Positions 53,729 to 63,517 are shown, counted from the first letter of the stretch. The stretch is 64,000 nt of DNA from Fusobacteriales bacterium (GCA_020063625.1 JAICDD010000010.1:24869-88868), one strand, 5' to 3'. A program made the numbers and translations. Notes: generated by a model not told the origin, from the sequence alone.

Positions 53729-54905
53729 ATGCAAAATTTTAATTGGAATTTCCCAACACAACTTGTTTATGGAAAAGGTAGACTAAATGAAGTAGGAGAA
53801 ATAGCTAAAAATTATGGAAAAAAAGCTATGGTAGCAACATATGCAAGAGGAGGATTTTTAGATCCAATTATTGAAAGAGTAGAAAAATATTTAACTGAAG
53901 CAGGGATAGAATATATTCTTTTTACAGGAATAGAACCTAATCCAAGAGCACAAACAATTGATAAAGCAATTGAAATTTTTAAAGCTGAAAATTGTGATTT
54001 AGTAATTGCTTTAGGTGGTGGAAGTGTAATTGATGGTTCAAAATATATAGCTGCAACAGCATTTTCTGGTGGTAAATCATGGGATTATGTAGTATTAGGA
54101 GATAGAAAACCTAGAGAATATACAGGTGCTTATCCAATTATATCTATACCTACTATTTCAGCATCTGGTTCTGAATGTAATGCTGGAGGAGTAATCACTA
54201 ATGCTGAAACAAAAGAAAAAAGTTTTTCAAGATCAGCATATAGATATCCAAAAGTTGGAATTTTAGACCCTGAATTATTAACATCTGTTCCTTTAAGTGT
54301 AACAAAAGATAGTACTATAGATATTTTCTCTCATTTAATTGAACATTATTTATCAACTAATGCTGAATCAGAATTTGCAGATAGAATTACAGAAGGAATT
54401 ATATTAACATTAAAAGATAATTTTAATAAAGTAATTAATAATCTTGAAGATTTGCAAGTTAGATCAGAATTAGCTTTATGTTCTATATTTGGTTGGTCTG
54501 GATTACAAGCTTTAGGAAGAGTAGGAAGTATTCCTATGCATTCTATTGAAATGCCACTTAGATATTCCACATGGTAAAGGTATGGGAATAGTAATACCAG
54601 CATATTTAGAATTATTTGCAGATGTTATGCCAGAAAGATGGGCAAAATTAGCACGTAGATGCTTTGATGTAATAGAAACAGATGATTTAAAAGCTGCAAA
54701 ATTATTACCAGAAAAAGTAAAAGAATGGTTTAAATCTGTAGATGCATATTATAGACTTTCAGATGTAAATATCCCGGAAGATAGTTTTGAAAAAATGGTA
54801 GATGATGTTGTAAGAATGTTTAAAGGTCCTGAACCAAATACTACTACAGGACCAAGACCAATAACAAAAGAAGAAATAATAAAAGTATATGAATTATGTA
54901 AATAA
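53729..54905 (+). pseudogene. Iron-containing alcohol dehydrogenase (YqhD/butanol-dehydrogenase-like), frameshifted
   Basis: Frame 1 (53729-54577) covers residues 1-282: FNWNFPTQLVYGKGRLNEVG, the NAD(P)-binding ALGGGSVIDGSKYIAA, and iron ligands in DIFSHLIEHYLS and MHSIE. It then runs into RYSTW-stop. The missing part continues in another frame from about 54552 (DIPHGKGMGIVIPAYLELF, with the last iron-binding His) to 54905. Few residues lie between MPL and DIPHG compared with relatives, so a short deletion with a frame change is likely. It would need restored frame to oxidise alcohols or reduce aldehydes. A sequencing error is possible. Confidence 0.8.
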
Positions 54906-54914
54906 TTGTAAATT

Positions 54915-54942
54915 AGAGTACTTTATACAGTACTCTTTTTTT
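54915..54942 (+). terminator. Terminator of the tct operon
   Basis: AGAGTACT/AGTACTCT stem with a 6-base loop followed by TTTTTT. Confidence 0.9.
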
Positions 54943-55027
54943 AATTTATTTATATTTTTACATTTCTTGATTAATTTAATAAAAAATGTTATTATATTAA
55001 TAATATTAAAATAATAAGGTGATTAAA

Positions 55028-55603
55028 ATGAAAAAGACATATATAATAATCCATGGATTAAATGGCTCACCAAAGGGTCATTGGCAACATTGGTTGTATG
55101 AAAAATTAAAAAATAATAATGAAAATGTGATATTTCCACAATTCCTAAATAATTCAAAACCCGATTTAAAAGTTTGGTTAAAAACACTGCACACAACATT
55201 ACAAAATATACATAACGAAAAAATAATAATCTGTCATTCGTTGGGAGTGATACTTTGGTTTCATTACTCTATGAAATATAATATAGAAAATGTAAAATAT
55301 TTATTATTAGTAGCTCCTCCAGGAACAGAGGCTTTAAAAAATATAAAAGAATTAAATTCATTTAAAGAAATAAAATTAAATAAAAATCAAATATTAAATA
55401 GTGCAAAACATATCCGACTAGTTGCTACAGAAAATGATGAATATTGCAAAGAGGGTGCTATAAATTTATATGCAAAAAAATTAAATATTGATTATGATAT
55501 TTTACCTCCAGAAAAAGGACACATAAATATTGAAACTGGTTATGGAGAATGGAAAAGTGTATATGCTTGGTGCTATAATCAAGAAATAAGAATCAAAGAA
55601 TAA
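55028..55603 (+). CDS. Serine hydrolase, RBBP9/YdeN-like alpha/beta-hydrolase
   Basis: 191 residues from ATG 55028; an in-frame GTG at 55019 overlaps the AAGG of the ribosome-binding site. YIIIHGLNGSPKGHWQHWL at the start, the nucleophile motif CHSLG, the Asp in ATENDEYC and the His in EKGHIN make a complete triad, and length and motifs fit the small RBBP9/YdeN family. There is no signal peptide. Substrate unknown. It stands alone between two terminators. Confidence 0.85.
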   Translation: MKKTYIIIHGLNGSPKGHWQHWLYEKLKNNNENVIFPQFLNNSKPDLKVWLKTLHTTLQNIHNEKIIICHSLGVILWFHYSMKYNIENVKYLLLVAPPGTEALKNIKELNSFKEIKLNKNQILNSAKHIRLVATENDEYCKEGAINLYAKKLNIDYDILPPEKGHINIETGYGEWKSVYAWCYNQEIRIKE

Positions 55604-55857
55604 ATATTCCGATAATAATTATTATATTAAATAATTTATTTTTGAAATAATTTTAATAAAAATTAAATTCCAAATATAGTCCTATAATAATTTTTATGTT
55701 GTATAATTTAAAATAATTTTTTATTTTTTTATAAATTGATAAATTTAACCTTTTTATTTCTATAACTATATTTTATATTTAAAAAATTCTTAAAAATCAA
55801 ATTATAAACTCAAAAAATAAAAATTACTTGAAATAATTTTATAAAATAAAAAAACTT
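55604..55857. other. Gene-free A+T-rich stretch
   Basis: About 250 bases of very A+T-rich sequence with no credible frame; nothing seen but short A and T runs. Confidence 0.5.
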
Positions 55858-55898
55858 AAAAGAGTCTTTCCATAATTTTTATAGAAAGACTCTTTTTT
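55858..55898. terminator. Hairpin terminator
   Basis: AAAGAGTCTTTC/GAAAGACTCTTT stem with a loop of about 13 bases, A-run before and T-run after. It ends the minus-strand gene at 55898 and could also stop plus-strand transcription. Confidence 0.85.
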
Positions 55899-56434
55899 TA
55901 TACTAATTTATTTATTGATTTTTTTAATTCTTTATCATTTATAACTTTAGAATATAAATTTAAAAATTTTTGAAATTCATCAGATGTTATCTCCAATTTT
56001 TCTTTTAAATATTTTTCTAAATTTTCTCTATCTTCAGGTAATAATGTTTTTTTATTTTTTCTATTTATCTCATCTATAGTTCCTTTACCTTTTAAATATT
56101 TTATGACTTTTTTCCAATTTTTTTCAGGATCAATTTTTCTTAAAAGCATAATAGCACTATAATTTAATTTTGGAATATCACTATATCCATTATCATTTAA
56201 AAAACTCATAATTTTAGGATTATTTTTAGTTTCAAGTATTAATTCACCAGCTTTTTTAGTATTCATAATTTTAGGAGTTTTACTACTATAATTACGTACT
56301 TTTAAAAATTTTGATAAGGGTATATCACGTGTTTCTAGATAAAATTCTACTGCAAACTCATTAAAGTCTTGATTTTTAGGTGTTTCAGAGGTACTAATAT
56401 AATTTATCATATTTTCAATTTTAGAAACATTCAT
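55898..56434 (-). CDS. Hypothetical protein
   Basis: 178 residues, soluble, Lys- and Asn-rich, largely helical, with no signal peptide, Cys residues, or recognisable motif. The middle contains short repeated-looking helical units (LKVRNYSSKTPKIMNTKKAG, FLNDNGYSDIPKLNYSA). I do not recognise the family. TGTGAAAATTA lies before the ATG, without a strong ribosome-binding site (GGGAGTG is 5-12 bases upstream on this strand, acceptable). It is monocistronic between two terminators. Confidence 0.5.
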   Translation of the reverse strand: MNVSKIENMINYISTSETPKNQDFNEFAVEFYLETRDIPLSKFLKVRNYSSKTPKIMNTKKAGELILETKNNPKIMSFLNDNGYSDIPKLNYSAIMLLRKIDPEKNWKKVIKYLKGKGTIDEINRKNKKTLLPEDRENLEKYLKEKLEITSDEFQKFLNLYSKVINDKELKKSINKLV

Positions 56435-56666
56435 TAATTTTCACACTCCCATATCTCATAATTCTTAAATTACAACTTAAACAATTAAAAATTATTCCAA
56501 ATAAAATTTATTTTATAATATATAATAACATAAAGTAAATATAATGTCAATTATATTTAAAATAAATTTCTATAATAATTTTCATTATAGATAATAATTA
56601 TTTAGAATAATTTACAAAAATAAAAAAATATAGCTTTAAAAACTCAGTATTTATAAGGAATTTAAA
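56435..56666. other. Gene-free A+T-rich stretch
   Basis: No credible frame or RNA gene. It contains the presumed promoter of the minus-strand hypothetical gene. Confidence 0.4.
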
Positions 56667-56667
56667 A

Positions 56668-56698
56668 GCGAGCCATTGAAACTCAAGACTCGCATAAA
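56668..56698 (-). terminator. Terminator of the MORN/recombinase operon
   Basis: On the minus strand GCGAG/CTCGC with an inner TTGA/TCAA stem, then TTTT. It lies just past the MORN-protein stop. Confidence 0.65.
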
Positions 56699-56700
56699 CA

Positions 56701-57039
56701 CTAATTCATATATTTTTCTACTTTATCCCCTTCATATATTAGCTTTCCTTGGCTATCATATATTTTCCCATATCCAATTGGATTTCCTTTTACCATTTCT
56801 CCTTCATATCTTATTATTCCATTTATATATATTTTTCCCTTACCTTCTGGATAACCATTTTTAAATTCCCCTTCATATATTAAAAAACCCTCTTTATTAT
56901 ATATTTTTCCTATTCCATTTGGTGCACCATATTTTGTTTCTCCAGAATACATTAGCTCTCCAGTGTTATAATATATCTCATTTGCAAATATATTTATAGA
57001 AATTAAAAATATTAATAATATAAAATTTTTTTTTATCAT
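56701..57039 (-). CDS. Exported MORN-repeat protein
   Basis: 112 residues. A signal peptide (MIKKNFILLIFLISINIFA) is followed by about four MORN-type repeats (YYNTGELMYSGE, YNKEGFLIYEGEFKNGYPEGKGK, YINGIIRYEGEMVKGNPIGYG, YDSQGKLIYEG). Such repeats form beta-hairpins and occur in surface proteins, including those annotated as YwqK-like antitoxins. No catalytic residues, and no partner toxin gene is adjacent. It starts 33 bases after the recombinase gene ends on the same strand. Confidence 0.8.
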   Translation of the reverse strand: MIKKNFILLIFLISINIFANEIYYNTGELMYSGETKYGAPNGIGKIYNKEGFLIYEGEFKNGYPEGKGKIYINGIIRYEGEMVKGNPIGYGKIYDSQGKLIYEGDKVEKYMN

Positions 57040-57072
57040 ATCTACCTTTCTCTTTTTTATTTTCTCATTTTT

Positions 57073-58053
57073 TTATTTTTTCATTTTTGGTAATCTGCTT
57101 AATGCTTTTTTCTCTAAAATTCCCCTTGCATTAATATATATTTCAGTAACTTTTGTATCAGAATGTCCTAAAAAATCTCTTATCTCTAAAACATCTGCTC
57201 CTTGAAGTGAAAGTTCTGTTGCAACTGAATGTCTAATATTGTGCGGACTAATATCTTTGTTTACAGATTTTCCCATATCTTTTATTATTTTATATAGATT
57301 ATTATAACTCATTTTTTTATTAGTTATAAAATTAGTTGGAAATATATAGTGGTCATTCATATCTTCATCTCTTAAATTATAAATGTTTTTTATATAATTT
57401 TTATACTCCATAATTTCATTATAACAATCTTCAAATAATGGTTTATATTGTGTTTTTCCACTTTTTGTTTTTTCTAATTTTAAAACTTTTTCATTATTTC
57501 TACTAATAATATTACTATATTTTAAATTTAATAATTCACTACTACGCATTCCTGTATAAAATAATGTATAAAGTATAGTATAATTTCTATAACTAATATC
57601 ATCTTTTTTTTCAAAATTCATAAGAATATTTTCTATCTCTTCAAAAGATATTTTTAATATATTATCTAAATTATATGCATTATGTTTCATAGAAGGTATA
57701 AATTTAAAAGGATTATTCGCTCCTTTTTTTTCTAGCTCTTTATATAAACTTTTTAATGAAAATATAATTTTATTAATAGAACTATTTTTTAATTTTTTCT
57801 CAACAACTAAATGTTTTATATATTCCTCTACATCATCTTTATCTACATTTACCATTAATTGAATTATTTCTTTTTGAGACTCAAAATTTACATCTTCATA
57901 TACAAATTCTAAAAATTTTTTCAAATAAAACATATAGTCTTTTATAGTTTTTTCTGACTTATATATTGAAAAAAGTGATGAATCAATTTTTTCATTAATT
58001 CTTTTCTTTTTTTTACGTAATGCTATATTATTTTCAAAATTAACGATTTCCAT
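57073..58053 (-). CDS. Tyrosine recombinase (XerC/XerD-like)
   Basis: 326 residues. The N-terminal SAM-like DNA-binding domain (about 30-120, YMFYLKKFLEFVYEDVN) is followed by a catalytic domain with all conserved residues: TGMRSSELLNL (Arg I), a Lys in LEKTKSGKTQ, HNIRHSVAT (His-x-x-Arg), LGHSD (His) and the nucleophile Tyr in EIYINA. It lies in the middle of housekeeping genes with no phage or integron features, so chromosome dimer resolution or general recombination is more likely than prophage integration. It follows the PHP gene by 9 bases. Confidence 0.9.
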   Translation of the reverse strand: MEIVNFENNIALRKKKKRINEKIDSSLFSIYKSEKTIKDYMFYLKKFLEFVYEDVNFESQKEIIQLMVNVDKDDVEEYIKHLVVEKKLKNSSINKIIFSLKSLYKELEKKGANNPFKFIPSMKHNAYNLDNILKISFEEIENILMNFEKKDDISYRNYTILYTLFYTGMRSSELLNLKYSNIISRNNEKVLKLEKTKSGKTQYKPLFEDCYNEIMEYKNYIKNIYNLRDEDMNDHYIFPTNFITNKKMSYNNLYKIIKDMGKSVNKDISPHNIRHSVATELSLQGADVLEIRDFLGHSDTKVTEIYINARGILEKKALSRLPKMKK

Positions 58054-58062
58054 AATTCACCT

Positions 58063-58779
58063 CTATTTATGTAAATTAATAAATTCCTCTACTTTATTTA
58101 TAGAACTATTTATTATCATAGTTTTATCTAATCCAATATTTTCTAATAATTTATATACTTCTCCAAACTCACCTAAAAACATAGAATGATGAGCATCACT
58201 ACCTATTGAAATATAATTATTATATTTTTTACATAATTTAGCTATTTCATAACAATTTTTTTCTGAACCTAATCTACTTGTAGTAAATGAACTATTATTA
58301 AATTCTATAGCTACATTATATTCTGCAGATACTTCTATCACTTCTTCATAGTTTACCTTATAACTTGGATTTCCTAAATGTGATATAATATTTAACTCTC
58401 TATTTTTTATTGCATTTATTATTGCATTTGTATTTCTTACAATATCTTTACCATTACCATATGGAGTTCCTTTATGAAATCCACATAACTTTATTTCTAA
58501 TAAATCATAATATTTTTTAGGTAAATCTGTTTCACCATTCTCAGATATTATGTTTGCTTCAATTCCTTTAAATAGACGTATTCCATTAATATATTTATCA
58601 AAAATTTTTAAATTTCCAAAATGATAATCATGAGGACTATCTGGAGCCATACTTCCATGATTAGTCAAAGCAAATCCTAATAATTTTTTATTTTTAGCAG
58701 TTTGAATCAATTCATCAAGTGTACTATATGCATGTGTTGATACATTTGAATGAACGTGTAAATCTATTAAGTAATTCAT
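58063..58779 (-). CDS. PHP-domain phosphatase (YcdX-like)
   Basis: 238 residues. The PHP metal-binding motifs are complete: DLHVHSNVS, NHGSMAPDSPHDYHF, KGIEANI, CGFHKG, NIISHLGNP and SIGSDAH. This order matches YcdX-type phosphatases with a trinuclear metal site. Substrate unknown. It is co-directional with the recombinase and MORN genes and starts 51 bases after the livF terminator. Confidence 0.92.
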   Translation of the reverse strand: MNYLIDLHVHSNVSTHAYSTLDELIQTAKNKKLLGFALTNHGSMAPDSPHDYHFGNLKIFDKYINGIRLFKGIEANIISENGETDLPKKYYDLLEIKLCGFHKGTPYGNGKDIVRNTNAIINAIKNRELNIISHLGNPSYKVNYEEVIEVSAEYNVAIEFNNSSFTTSRLGSEKNCYEIAKLCKKYNNYISIGSDAHHSMFLGEFGEVYKLLENIGLDKTMIINSSINKVEEFINLHK

Positions 58780-58830
58780 TTTTCACCTCTCTTTTATATA
58801 TTATACAATATATTTATTATATATAAAAGA

Positions 58831-58856
58831 AAAAGATAGCTTTCGCTATCTTTTTC
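58831..58856. terminator. Terminator of the liv operon
   Basis: AAAAGATAGC/GCTATCTTTT perfect stem, with a GAAA loop on the minus strand (GNRA type) followed by a T-run. Confidence 0.9.
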
Positions 58857-58869
58857 AGGTTTATAAATA

Positions 58870-59574
58870 TTATCCTAAATATGCTTCTCTTACAGCTTCA
58901 TCATGTAAAAGTTCTTGAGCATTTCCACTTTTCATAATATTTCCAGTTTCTAAAATATATGCTCTATCTGATATTTTTAATGCCATATTTGCATTTTGTT
59001 CTACTAGTAATATAGTGATTCCCATTTCTTTATTTATTTCTTGTATAATATCAAATACTTCTTGAATTAATAATGGTGCTAATCCCATTGAAGGTTCATC
59101 TAATAAAAGAAGTTTTGGTGATGACATTAATGCTCTTCCCATTGCTAACATTTGTTGTTCTCCACCACTTAATGTACCTGCTAATTGAGCTTTTCTTTCA
59201 TATAATCTAGGAAATCTATTAAAGACTCTTTCCATATCTCTTTCTACTTCTTTTTTATTTGTTTTTAAATATGCACCTAATTCTAAATTTTCTAATACAG
59301 TAAGATTTGCAAAAACTCTTCTTCCTTCTGGTACTTGAATAAGACCTCTTTTTACAATTTCAGTAGTTGATAAATTTGTGATATCTTCTCCTTCAAAATA
59401 CATTTTCCCACCAGAAGGATTTATTAATTTAGAAATAGAATGTAAAGTAGATGTTTTACCTGCACCATTTGCTCCTATTAAACAAATAATTTCACCTTTA
59501 TTTATCTCAATATTCAAATCTTTTATTGCATGTATATTTCCATAATGTACATTTAAATTTTCTATTTTTAACAT
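58870..59574 (-). CDS. livF: Branched-chain amino-acid ABC transporter, ATPase
   Basis: 234 residues from ATG 59574 (GAGGAGG upstream, overlapping the end of livG). Walker A GANGAGKTS, signature LSGGEQQ, Walker B LLLDEPSMGLAP and the switch His region LVEQN are complete. LivF pairs with LivG to drive uptake through LivHM. The longer frame to 59610 would overlap livG without a ribosome-binding site of its own. Confidence 0.96.
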   Translation of the reverse strand: MLKIENLNVHYGNIHAIKDLNIEINKGEIICLIGANGAGKTSTLHSISKLINPSGGKMYFEGEDITNLSTTEIVKRGLIQVPEGRRVFANLTVLENLELGAYLKTNKKEVERDMERVFNRFPRLYERKAQLAGTLSGGEQQMLAMGRALMSSPKLLLLDEPSMGLAPLLIQEVFDIIQEINKEMGITILLVEQNANMALKISDRAYILETGNIMKSGNAQELLHDEAVREAYLG

Positions 59575-59575
59575 A

Positions 59576-60343
59576 TTAATCCTCCTCAACTTCACCCAAA
59601 TACGCTTCAATAACTTTTTTATTATTTTTTATTTTTTCTGGCGTATCTAAAGCAATTATTTTACCATAATCAAGAACTGCTATTCTTTCACATAAAGACA
59701 TAACAAATTTCATATCATGTTCAATTAAAAGAATAGATATATCAAAATCATTTTTTACTTTTTTAATTAATTCCATAAGTTCAGCTGTTTCTTGTGGATT
59801 CATTCCAGCTGCTGGTTCATCTAAAAGTAATAATTTTGGATTTGTTGCAAGAGCTCTAACTATTTCTAATTTTCTTTGTTCTCCATAAGGTAAACTATGA
59901 GCAGGTAAATCCATTTTTTCTAATAATCCAAATCTATCAAGTAATTCTTCAGCTTCTTTTCTTACTCTTATCTCTTCTTTATAAAATTTCTTTGTTCTAA
60001 AAATCGAATCAAAAATACCATAATCAGTATTAAATACTTTAGCAACTCTAACATTATCTAATACACTTAAATCTTTAAAAAGTCTTATATTTTGAAATGT
60101 TCTTGCCATTCCTTTTTCAGTAATTCTATAAGGTTTTTGTCCTGTGATATCTTCACCTAATAATTTTATATATCCTGATGTAGGCTCATATACTCCTGTT
60201 AATAAATTAAAAAAAGTAGTTTTCCCAGCACCATTAGGCCCAATTAAACCAATTAATTCATCTTTTTTTATACTTAAATTAACTGTATCAACAGCAGTTA
60301 ATCCTCCAAATTGTTTAGTTACTTCATGTACTTCTAATAACAA
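59576..60343 (-). CDS. livG: Branched-chain amino-acid ABC transporter, ATPase
   Basis: 255 residues from TTG 60343, which has AGAGG at the proper distance; the frame is open to GTG 60352 without one. Walker A GPNGAGKTT, signature LPYGEQRKLEI, Walker B LLLDEPAAGMNP and LLIEHD are intact, and the protein has the longer LivG form with the RTKKFYKEE insert. Start 1 base after the livM stop. Confidence 0.96.
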   Translation of the reverse strand: MLLEVHEVTKQFGGLTAVDTVNLSIKKDELIGLIGPNGAGKTTFFNLLTGVYEPTSGYIKLLGEDITGQKPYRITEKGMARTFQNIRLFKDLSVLDNVRVAKVFNTDYGIFDSIFRTKKFYKEEIRVRKEAEELLDRFGLLEKMDLPAHSLPYGEQRKLEIVRALATNPKLLLLDEPAAGMNPQETAELMELIKKVKNDFDISILLIEHDMKFVMSLCERIAVLDYGKIIALDTPEKIKNNKKVIEAYLGEVEED

Positions 60344-60344
60344 T

Positions 60345-61202
60345 TTAAACACCTCTTTTCTTTTTGAAAGAAATGAAATCTGTGATTTCTTTTTTTCCTA
60401 AAATTCCATTTGGTCTTACTAACATTAAGATAATCAACATTAATGGATAAATTAACATTCTATATTCAGAAAATTCTCTTAATAATTCTGATATAGAAGT
60501 AAGTGCTATTGCTGCTAAAATTGAACCTGTTATACTTCCACTACCACCTAAAACTACCATTAATAATATATCTACTGTTTTATATAAACTGAAATTATCT
60601 GGTTTTACATATTGAATAAGATGAGCATATAACCCTCCAGCTAATCCTGCAAAAAGTGAACCAATAATAAAAGCTTTTATTTTATATCTTGTAATATTTA
60701 CTCCCATTGATTCTGCTGCTATTTCATTTTCTCTAATAGAAAGTAATGCTCTTCCCTCTGCAGATAATGCTATGTTTGTAATTATTATTACTGTTATAAT
60801 AGCAAATATTAATCCTATAAAAAATCCACTTAAACCTCTAATTCCAGGTATTCCAGGATAACCTTTTGCTCCACCAGTTATTGACATGTTTAAAATTATT
60901 ATTCTTATTATTTCTCCAAATCCTAAAGTAACTATTGCTAAGTAATCACCTTTTAATCTTAAAGTAGGAAATCCAATAATAAATCCAAAAAATCCTGCTA
61001 AGATAGCACTAATTATAACTGATACAAGTATGGGAAAATTATATTGAGTAGTTAGTATAGCACTTGTATATGCTCCTATTGCCATAAATCCAGCATGTCC
61101 TAAAGATAAATATCCCATTATTCCATTAATTACATTTAAACTTACTGCTAATATTATATTTATAGTAATTAACGTCATTATTAATAATATATATTGTTCC
61201 AT
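60345..61202 (-). CDS. livM: Branched-chain amino-acid ABC transporter, permease
   Basis: 285 residues with about 8-9 hydrophobic segments and the LivM motifs GYLSLGHAGFMAIGAYTSA, GDYLAIVTLGFGEIIRI, and VDILLMVVLGGSGSITGS. It forms the inner-membrane channel with LivH. AGGAGG precedes the ATG, 9 bases after livH. Confidence 0.95.
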   Translation of the reverse strand: MEQYILLIMTLITINIILAVSLNVINGIMGYLSLGHAGFMAIGAYTSAILTTQYNFPILVSVIISAILAGFFGFIIGFPTLRLKGDYLAIVTLGFGEIIRIIILNMSITGGAKGYPGIPGIRGLSGFFIGLIFAIITVIIITNIALSAEGRALLSIRENEIAAESMGVNITRYKIKAFIIGSLFAGLAGGLYAHLIQYVKPDNFSLYKTVDILLMVVLGGSGSITGSILAAIALTSISELLREFSEYRMLIYPLMLIILMLVRPNGILGKKEITDFISFKKKRGV

Positions 61203-61211
61203 AACAACCTC

Positions 61212-62321
61212 CTACACTTTTTCTTTTACATTTTTACCAAAAATTCCACTTGGTTTTATTAATAAAATAACAATTAATATAGCAAATGCAATTGCATCTC
61301 TATAAGTAGAAGAAATATATCCAACTACTAATGATTCAGAAATACCCATTATTAATCCTCCTACAACTGCACCTGGAATACTACCTATTCCACCTAAAAC
61401 AGCTGCTACAAAGGCTTTAATTCCTGGCATCATTCCCATTAATGGATCAATTTTATTAAATCTCATTCCTATTAAAATTCCTGCTGCTGCTGCTAATGCA
61501 GACCCTATTGCAAATGTAAAAGAAATTATTTTATTTACATCTATTCCCATTAATTCAGCAGTACTTTTATCAAATGATACTGCTCTCATTGCCTTCCCTA
61601 CTTTTGTATAATGAACTATTATTTCTAATATTATCATTAATATTATAGAAACAAAAATTATAATAAGTTGATGATTTGAAATTAAAATATTATCAGTGAT
61701 ATTATAAAATTTACTTGGTATTAATTGTGGAAATGCTTTAGGATCTCCACCAAATATTTTGATTCCTGCATTTTGTAAAAATATTGATACCCCTAATGCT
61801 GTTAATAATACTGAAATTCTAGATGCTCCTCTTAAAGGTTTATAAGCTAATTTTTCAATAATAATTCCAACAAATGCAGTTAGTAGCATTGATACTAATA
61901 GAATAGTTAAGAAAATTATAATCGAATTATTATTTATAAAATCACTCATATGTTTTAATCCCTTTGCTTGTTCTACAGCTGCATTTGTAATTGATTTTCT
62001 AAAATTACTATCTTGAACAATTCCAAACTCATTAAAATTATTTGCAATATATTTCATTAATAATTTTGGATTTTGACTTACTATCTCTTGTTTATCTAAA
62101 AAATTTACTGCTATTTTAGAATTTACTGCATATTTTTTTGCAAGACCTAATATAAAAGTCATTCTAAAAAAATAATATCCTATATAAGTACCTATCATAT
62201 AAATTTCACCATGAGCAAAATTTATTAATTTTAATATACCATAAACCATTGTGTATCCTAATGCAATTAATGCATAAATTGAACCTAATGAAAGTCCGTT
62301 TATTAATTGTTGTATAAACAT
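61212..62321 (-). CDS. livH: Branched-chain amino-acid ABC transporter, permease with an unusual insert
   Basis: 369 residues; most LivH proteins are about 290-310. Conserved motifs are GSIYALIALGYTMVYGILKLINFAHGE at the start, GKAMRAVSFD, and AAVLGGIGSIPGAVVGG near the end. The extra length is a hydrophilic segment of about 70 residues (about 60-130, from GLAKKYAVNSKIAV to LKHMSDFINNN) between the second and third membrane helices. AGGAGG precedes the ATG. Confidence 0.93.
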   Translation of the reverse strand: MFIQQLINGLSLGSIYALIALGYTMVYGILKLINFAHGEIYMIGTYIGYYFFRMTFILGLAKKYAVNSKIAVNFLDKQEIVSQNPKLLMKYIANNFNEFGIVQDSNFRKSITNAAVEQAKGLKHMSDFINNNSIIIFLTILLVSMLLTAFVGIIIEKLAYKPLRGASRISVLLTALGVSIFLQNAGIKIFGGDPKAFPQLIPSKFYNITDNILISNHQLIIIFVSIILMIILEIIVHYTKVGKAMRAVSFDKSTAELMGIDVNKIISFTFAIGSALAAAAGILIGMRFNKIDPLMGMMPGIKAFVAAVLGGIGSIPGAVVGGLIMGISESLVVGYISSTYRDAIAFAILIVILLIKPSGIFGKNVKEKV

Positions 62322-62353
62322 AATACCTCCTTAAATTTCCTAAATAAATTAAA

Positions 62354-62379
62354 CGCACCACAAAGTTAAATGTGGTGCG
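62354..62379 (-). terminator. Hairpin between livK and livH
   Basis: Perfect CGCACCACA/TGTGGTGCG stem with an 8-base loop and only weak T-runs. As with the tctC-tctB hairpin, it probably lets the binding protein be made in excess. Confidence 0.7.
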
Positions 62380-62401
62380 AAACTTTATAAATTAAAATAA
62401 A

Positions 62402-63517
62402 TTATTTTGGATCTACAGTAGTTTCATATATGAAAGCACCATTTTCAGCTTTTAAAACAAACGCTGATTTTTTTGCATTTCTATTTTTGTCTAACGAAAT
62501 TACTCCAGTTACACCTTTATAATTTTTTGTAGAATTAATTGCATTTTTGATTTTTTCTCTATCTAATGAACCAGCTTTTTTTATAGCTTCAGCCATAATA
62601 TAAGCAGCATCATATCCTAAAGCTGATAATGGACTAGGGTCTTCAAAGAATTCATTAAAGTAATTATTTATAAAGTCTTGTACTTGAGTATCTTCACTTT
62701 CTTTTGAGAAATGAGTTAATACATATGAACCATTTACACTTGTACCACCAATTTCAAATAATTTTGAATTATCCCATCCATCTCCACCTAAAAATGTTGC
62801 ATCAATTCCTAAATCTCTAGCTTGTTTTACAACTAAAGCAACTTCATTATAATATCCTGGTAAGAATATAACATCTGTATTCATATTTTTAATTTTTGTT
62901 AATTGAGAACTAAAATCAATATCTCCAGTAACATAATTAATAACATCTACAATTTTTCCACCATTTGCTTTAAATGTTTTTTCAAATTCAACTGCTAATC
63001 CTTCACTATAATCATCAGCAGCATTTTTTATAATAATAGCTTTTTTTGCTTTTAAATTATCAGAAGCAAAGTTTGCCATTACTTCTCCTTGAAATGGATC
63101 AATAAAACAAGTTCTTGAAATATAATCTCCAAATGTTGTAACTTTTACATTTGTAGCAGTTGGTGTTAACATAGGGAGTTTATATTCTTGAGCAATTGGT
63201 GCAATTGCGATAGTATTTCCACTTGTTACTCCACCTAATATTACATCTACTTTATTTACAGTTATTAATTTTTTAATAGCTGCTACCGATTCAGCAGAAT
63301 CTCCTTTGTTATCCTCTTTTATTAACACAAGATTCATTCCATTTATTCCACCTTTTGCATTTATCTCTTTTACTGCTAATTCATATCCATTAACAGTAGT
63401 TTGTCCATAAAGTGCTAAAGGTCCAGATAATGGTGCAATAACTCCTATTTTAATATCTCTACCAAAACTCATAACTGACAAAATTAGTCCTAATACAACT
63501 AACATTAATTTTTTCAT
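62402..63517 (-). CDS. livK: Branched-chain amino-acid ABC transporter, periplasmic binding protein
   Basis: 371 residues with a signal peptide (MKKLMLVVLGLILSVMSFG) and the type I binding fold: IKIGVIAPLSGPLALYGQ, GVTSGNTIAIAPIAQEY, PMLTPTATN, and ISRTCFIDPFQGEVMANF. The pattern fits leucine/isoleucine/valine- or related amide-binding proteins; the exact ligand is not determined. AAGGAGG precedes the ATG. First gene of the liv operon. Confidence 0.94.
   Translation of the reverse strand: MKKLMLVVLGLILSVMSFGRDIKIGVIAPLSGPLALYGQTTVNGYELAVKEINAKGGINGMNLVLIKEDNKGDSAESVAAIKKLITVNKVDVILGGVTSGNTIAIAPIAQEYKLPMLTPTATNVKVTTFGDYISRTCFIDPFQGEVMANFASDNLKAKKAIIIKNAADDYSEGLAVEFEKTFKANGGKIVDVINYVTGDIDFSSQLTKIKNMNTDVIFLPGYYNEVALVVKQARDLGIDATFLGGDGWDNSKLFEIGGTSVNGSYVLTHFSKESEDTQVQDFINNYFNEFFEDPSPLSALGYDAAYIMAEAIKKAGSLDREKIKNAINSTKNYKGVTGVISLDKNRNAKKSAFVLKAENGAFIYETTVDPK

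Noticed and set aside
57073..58053. Tyrosine recombinase as a sign of a prophage or integrative element
   Set aside because: Neighbours are a PHP phosphatase, a MORN protein and the liv operon; no structural, packaging or attachment-site features are visible.
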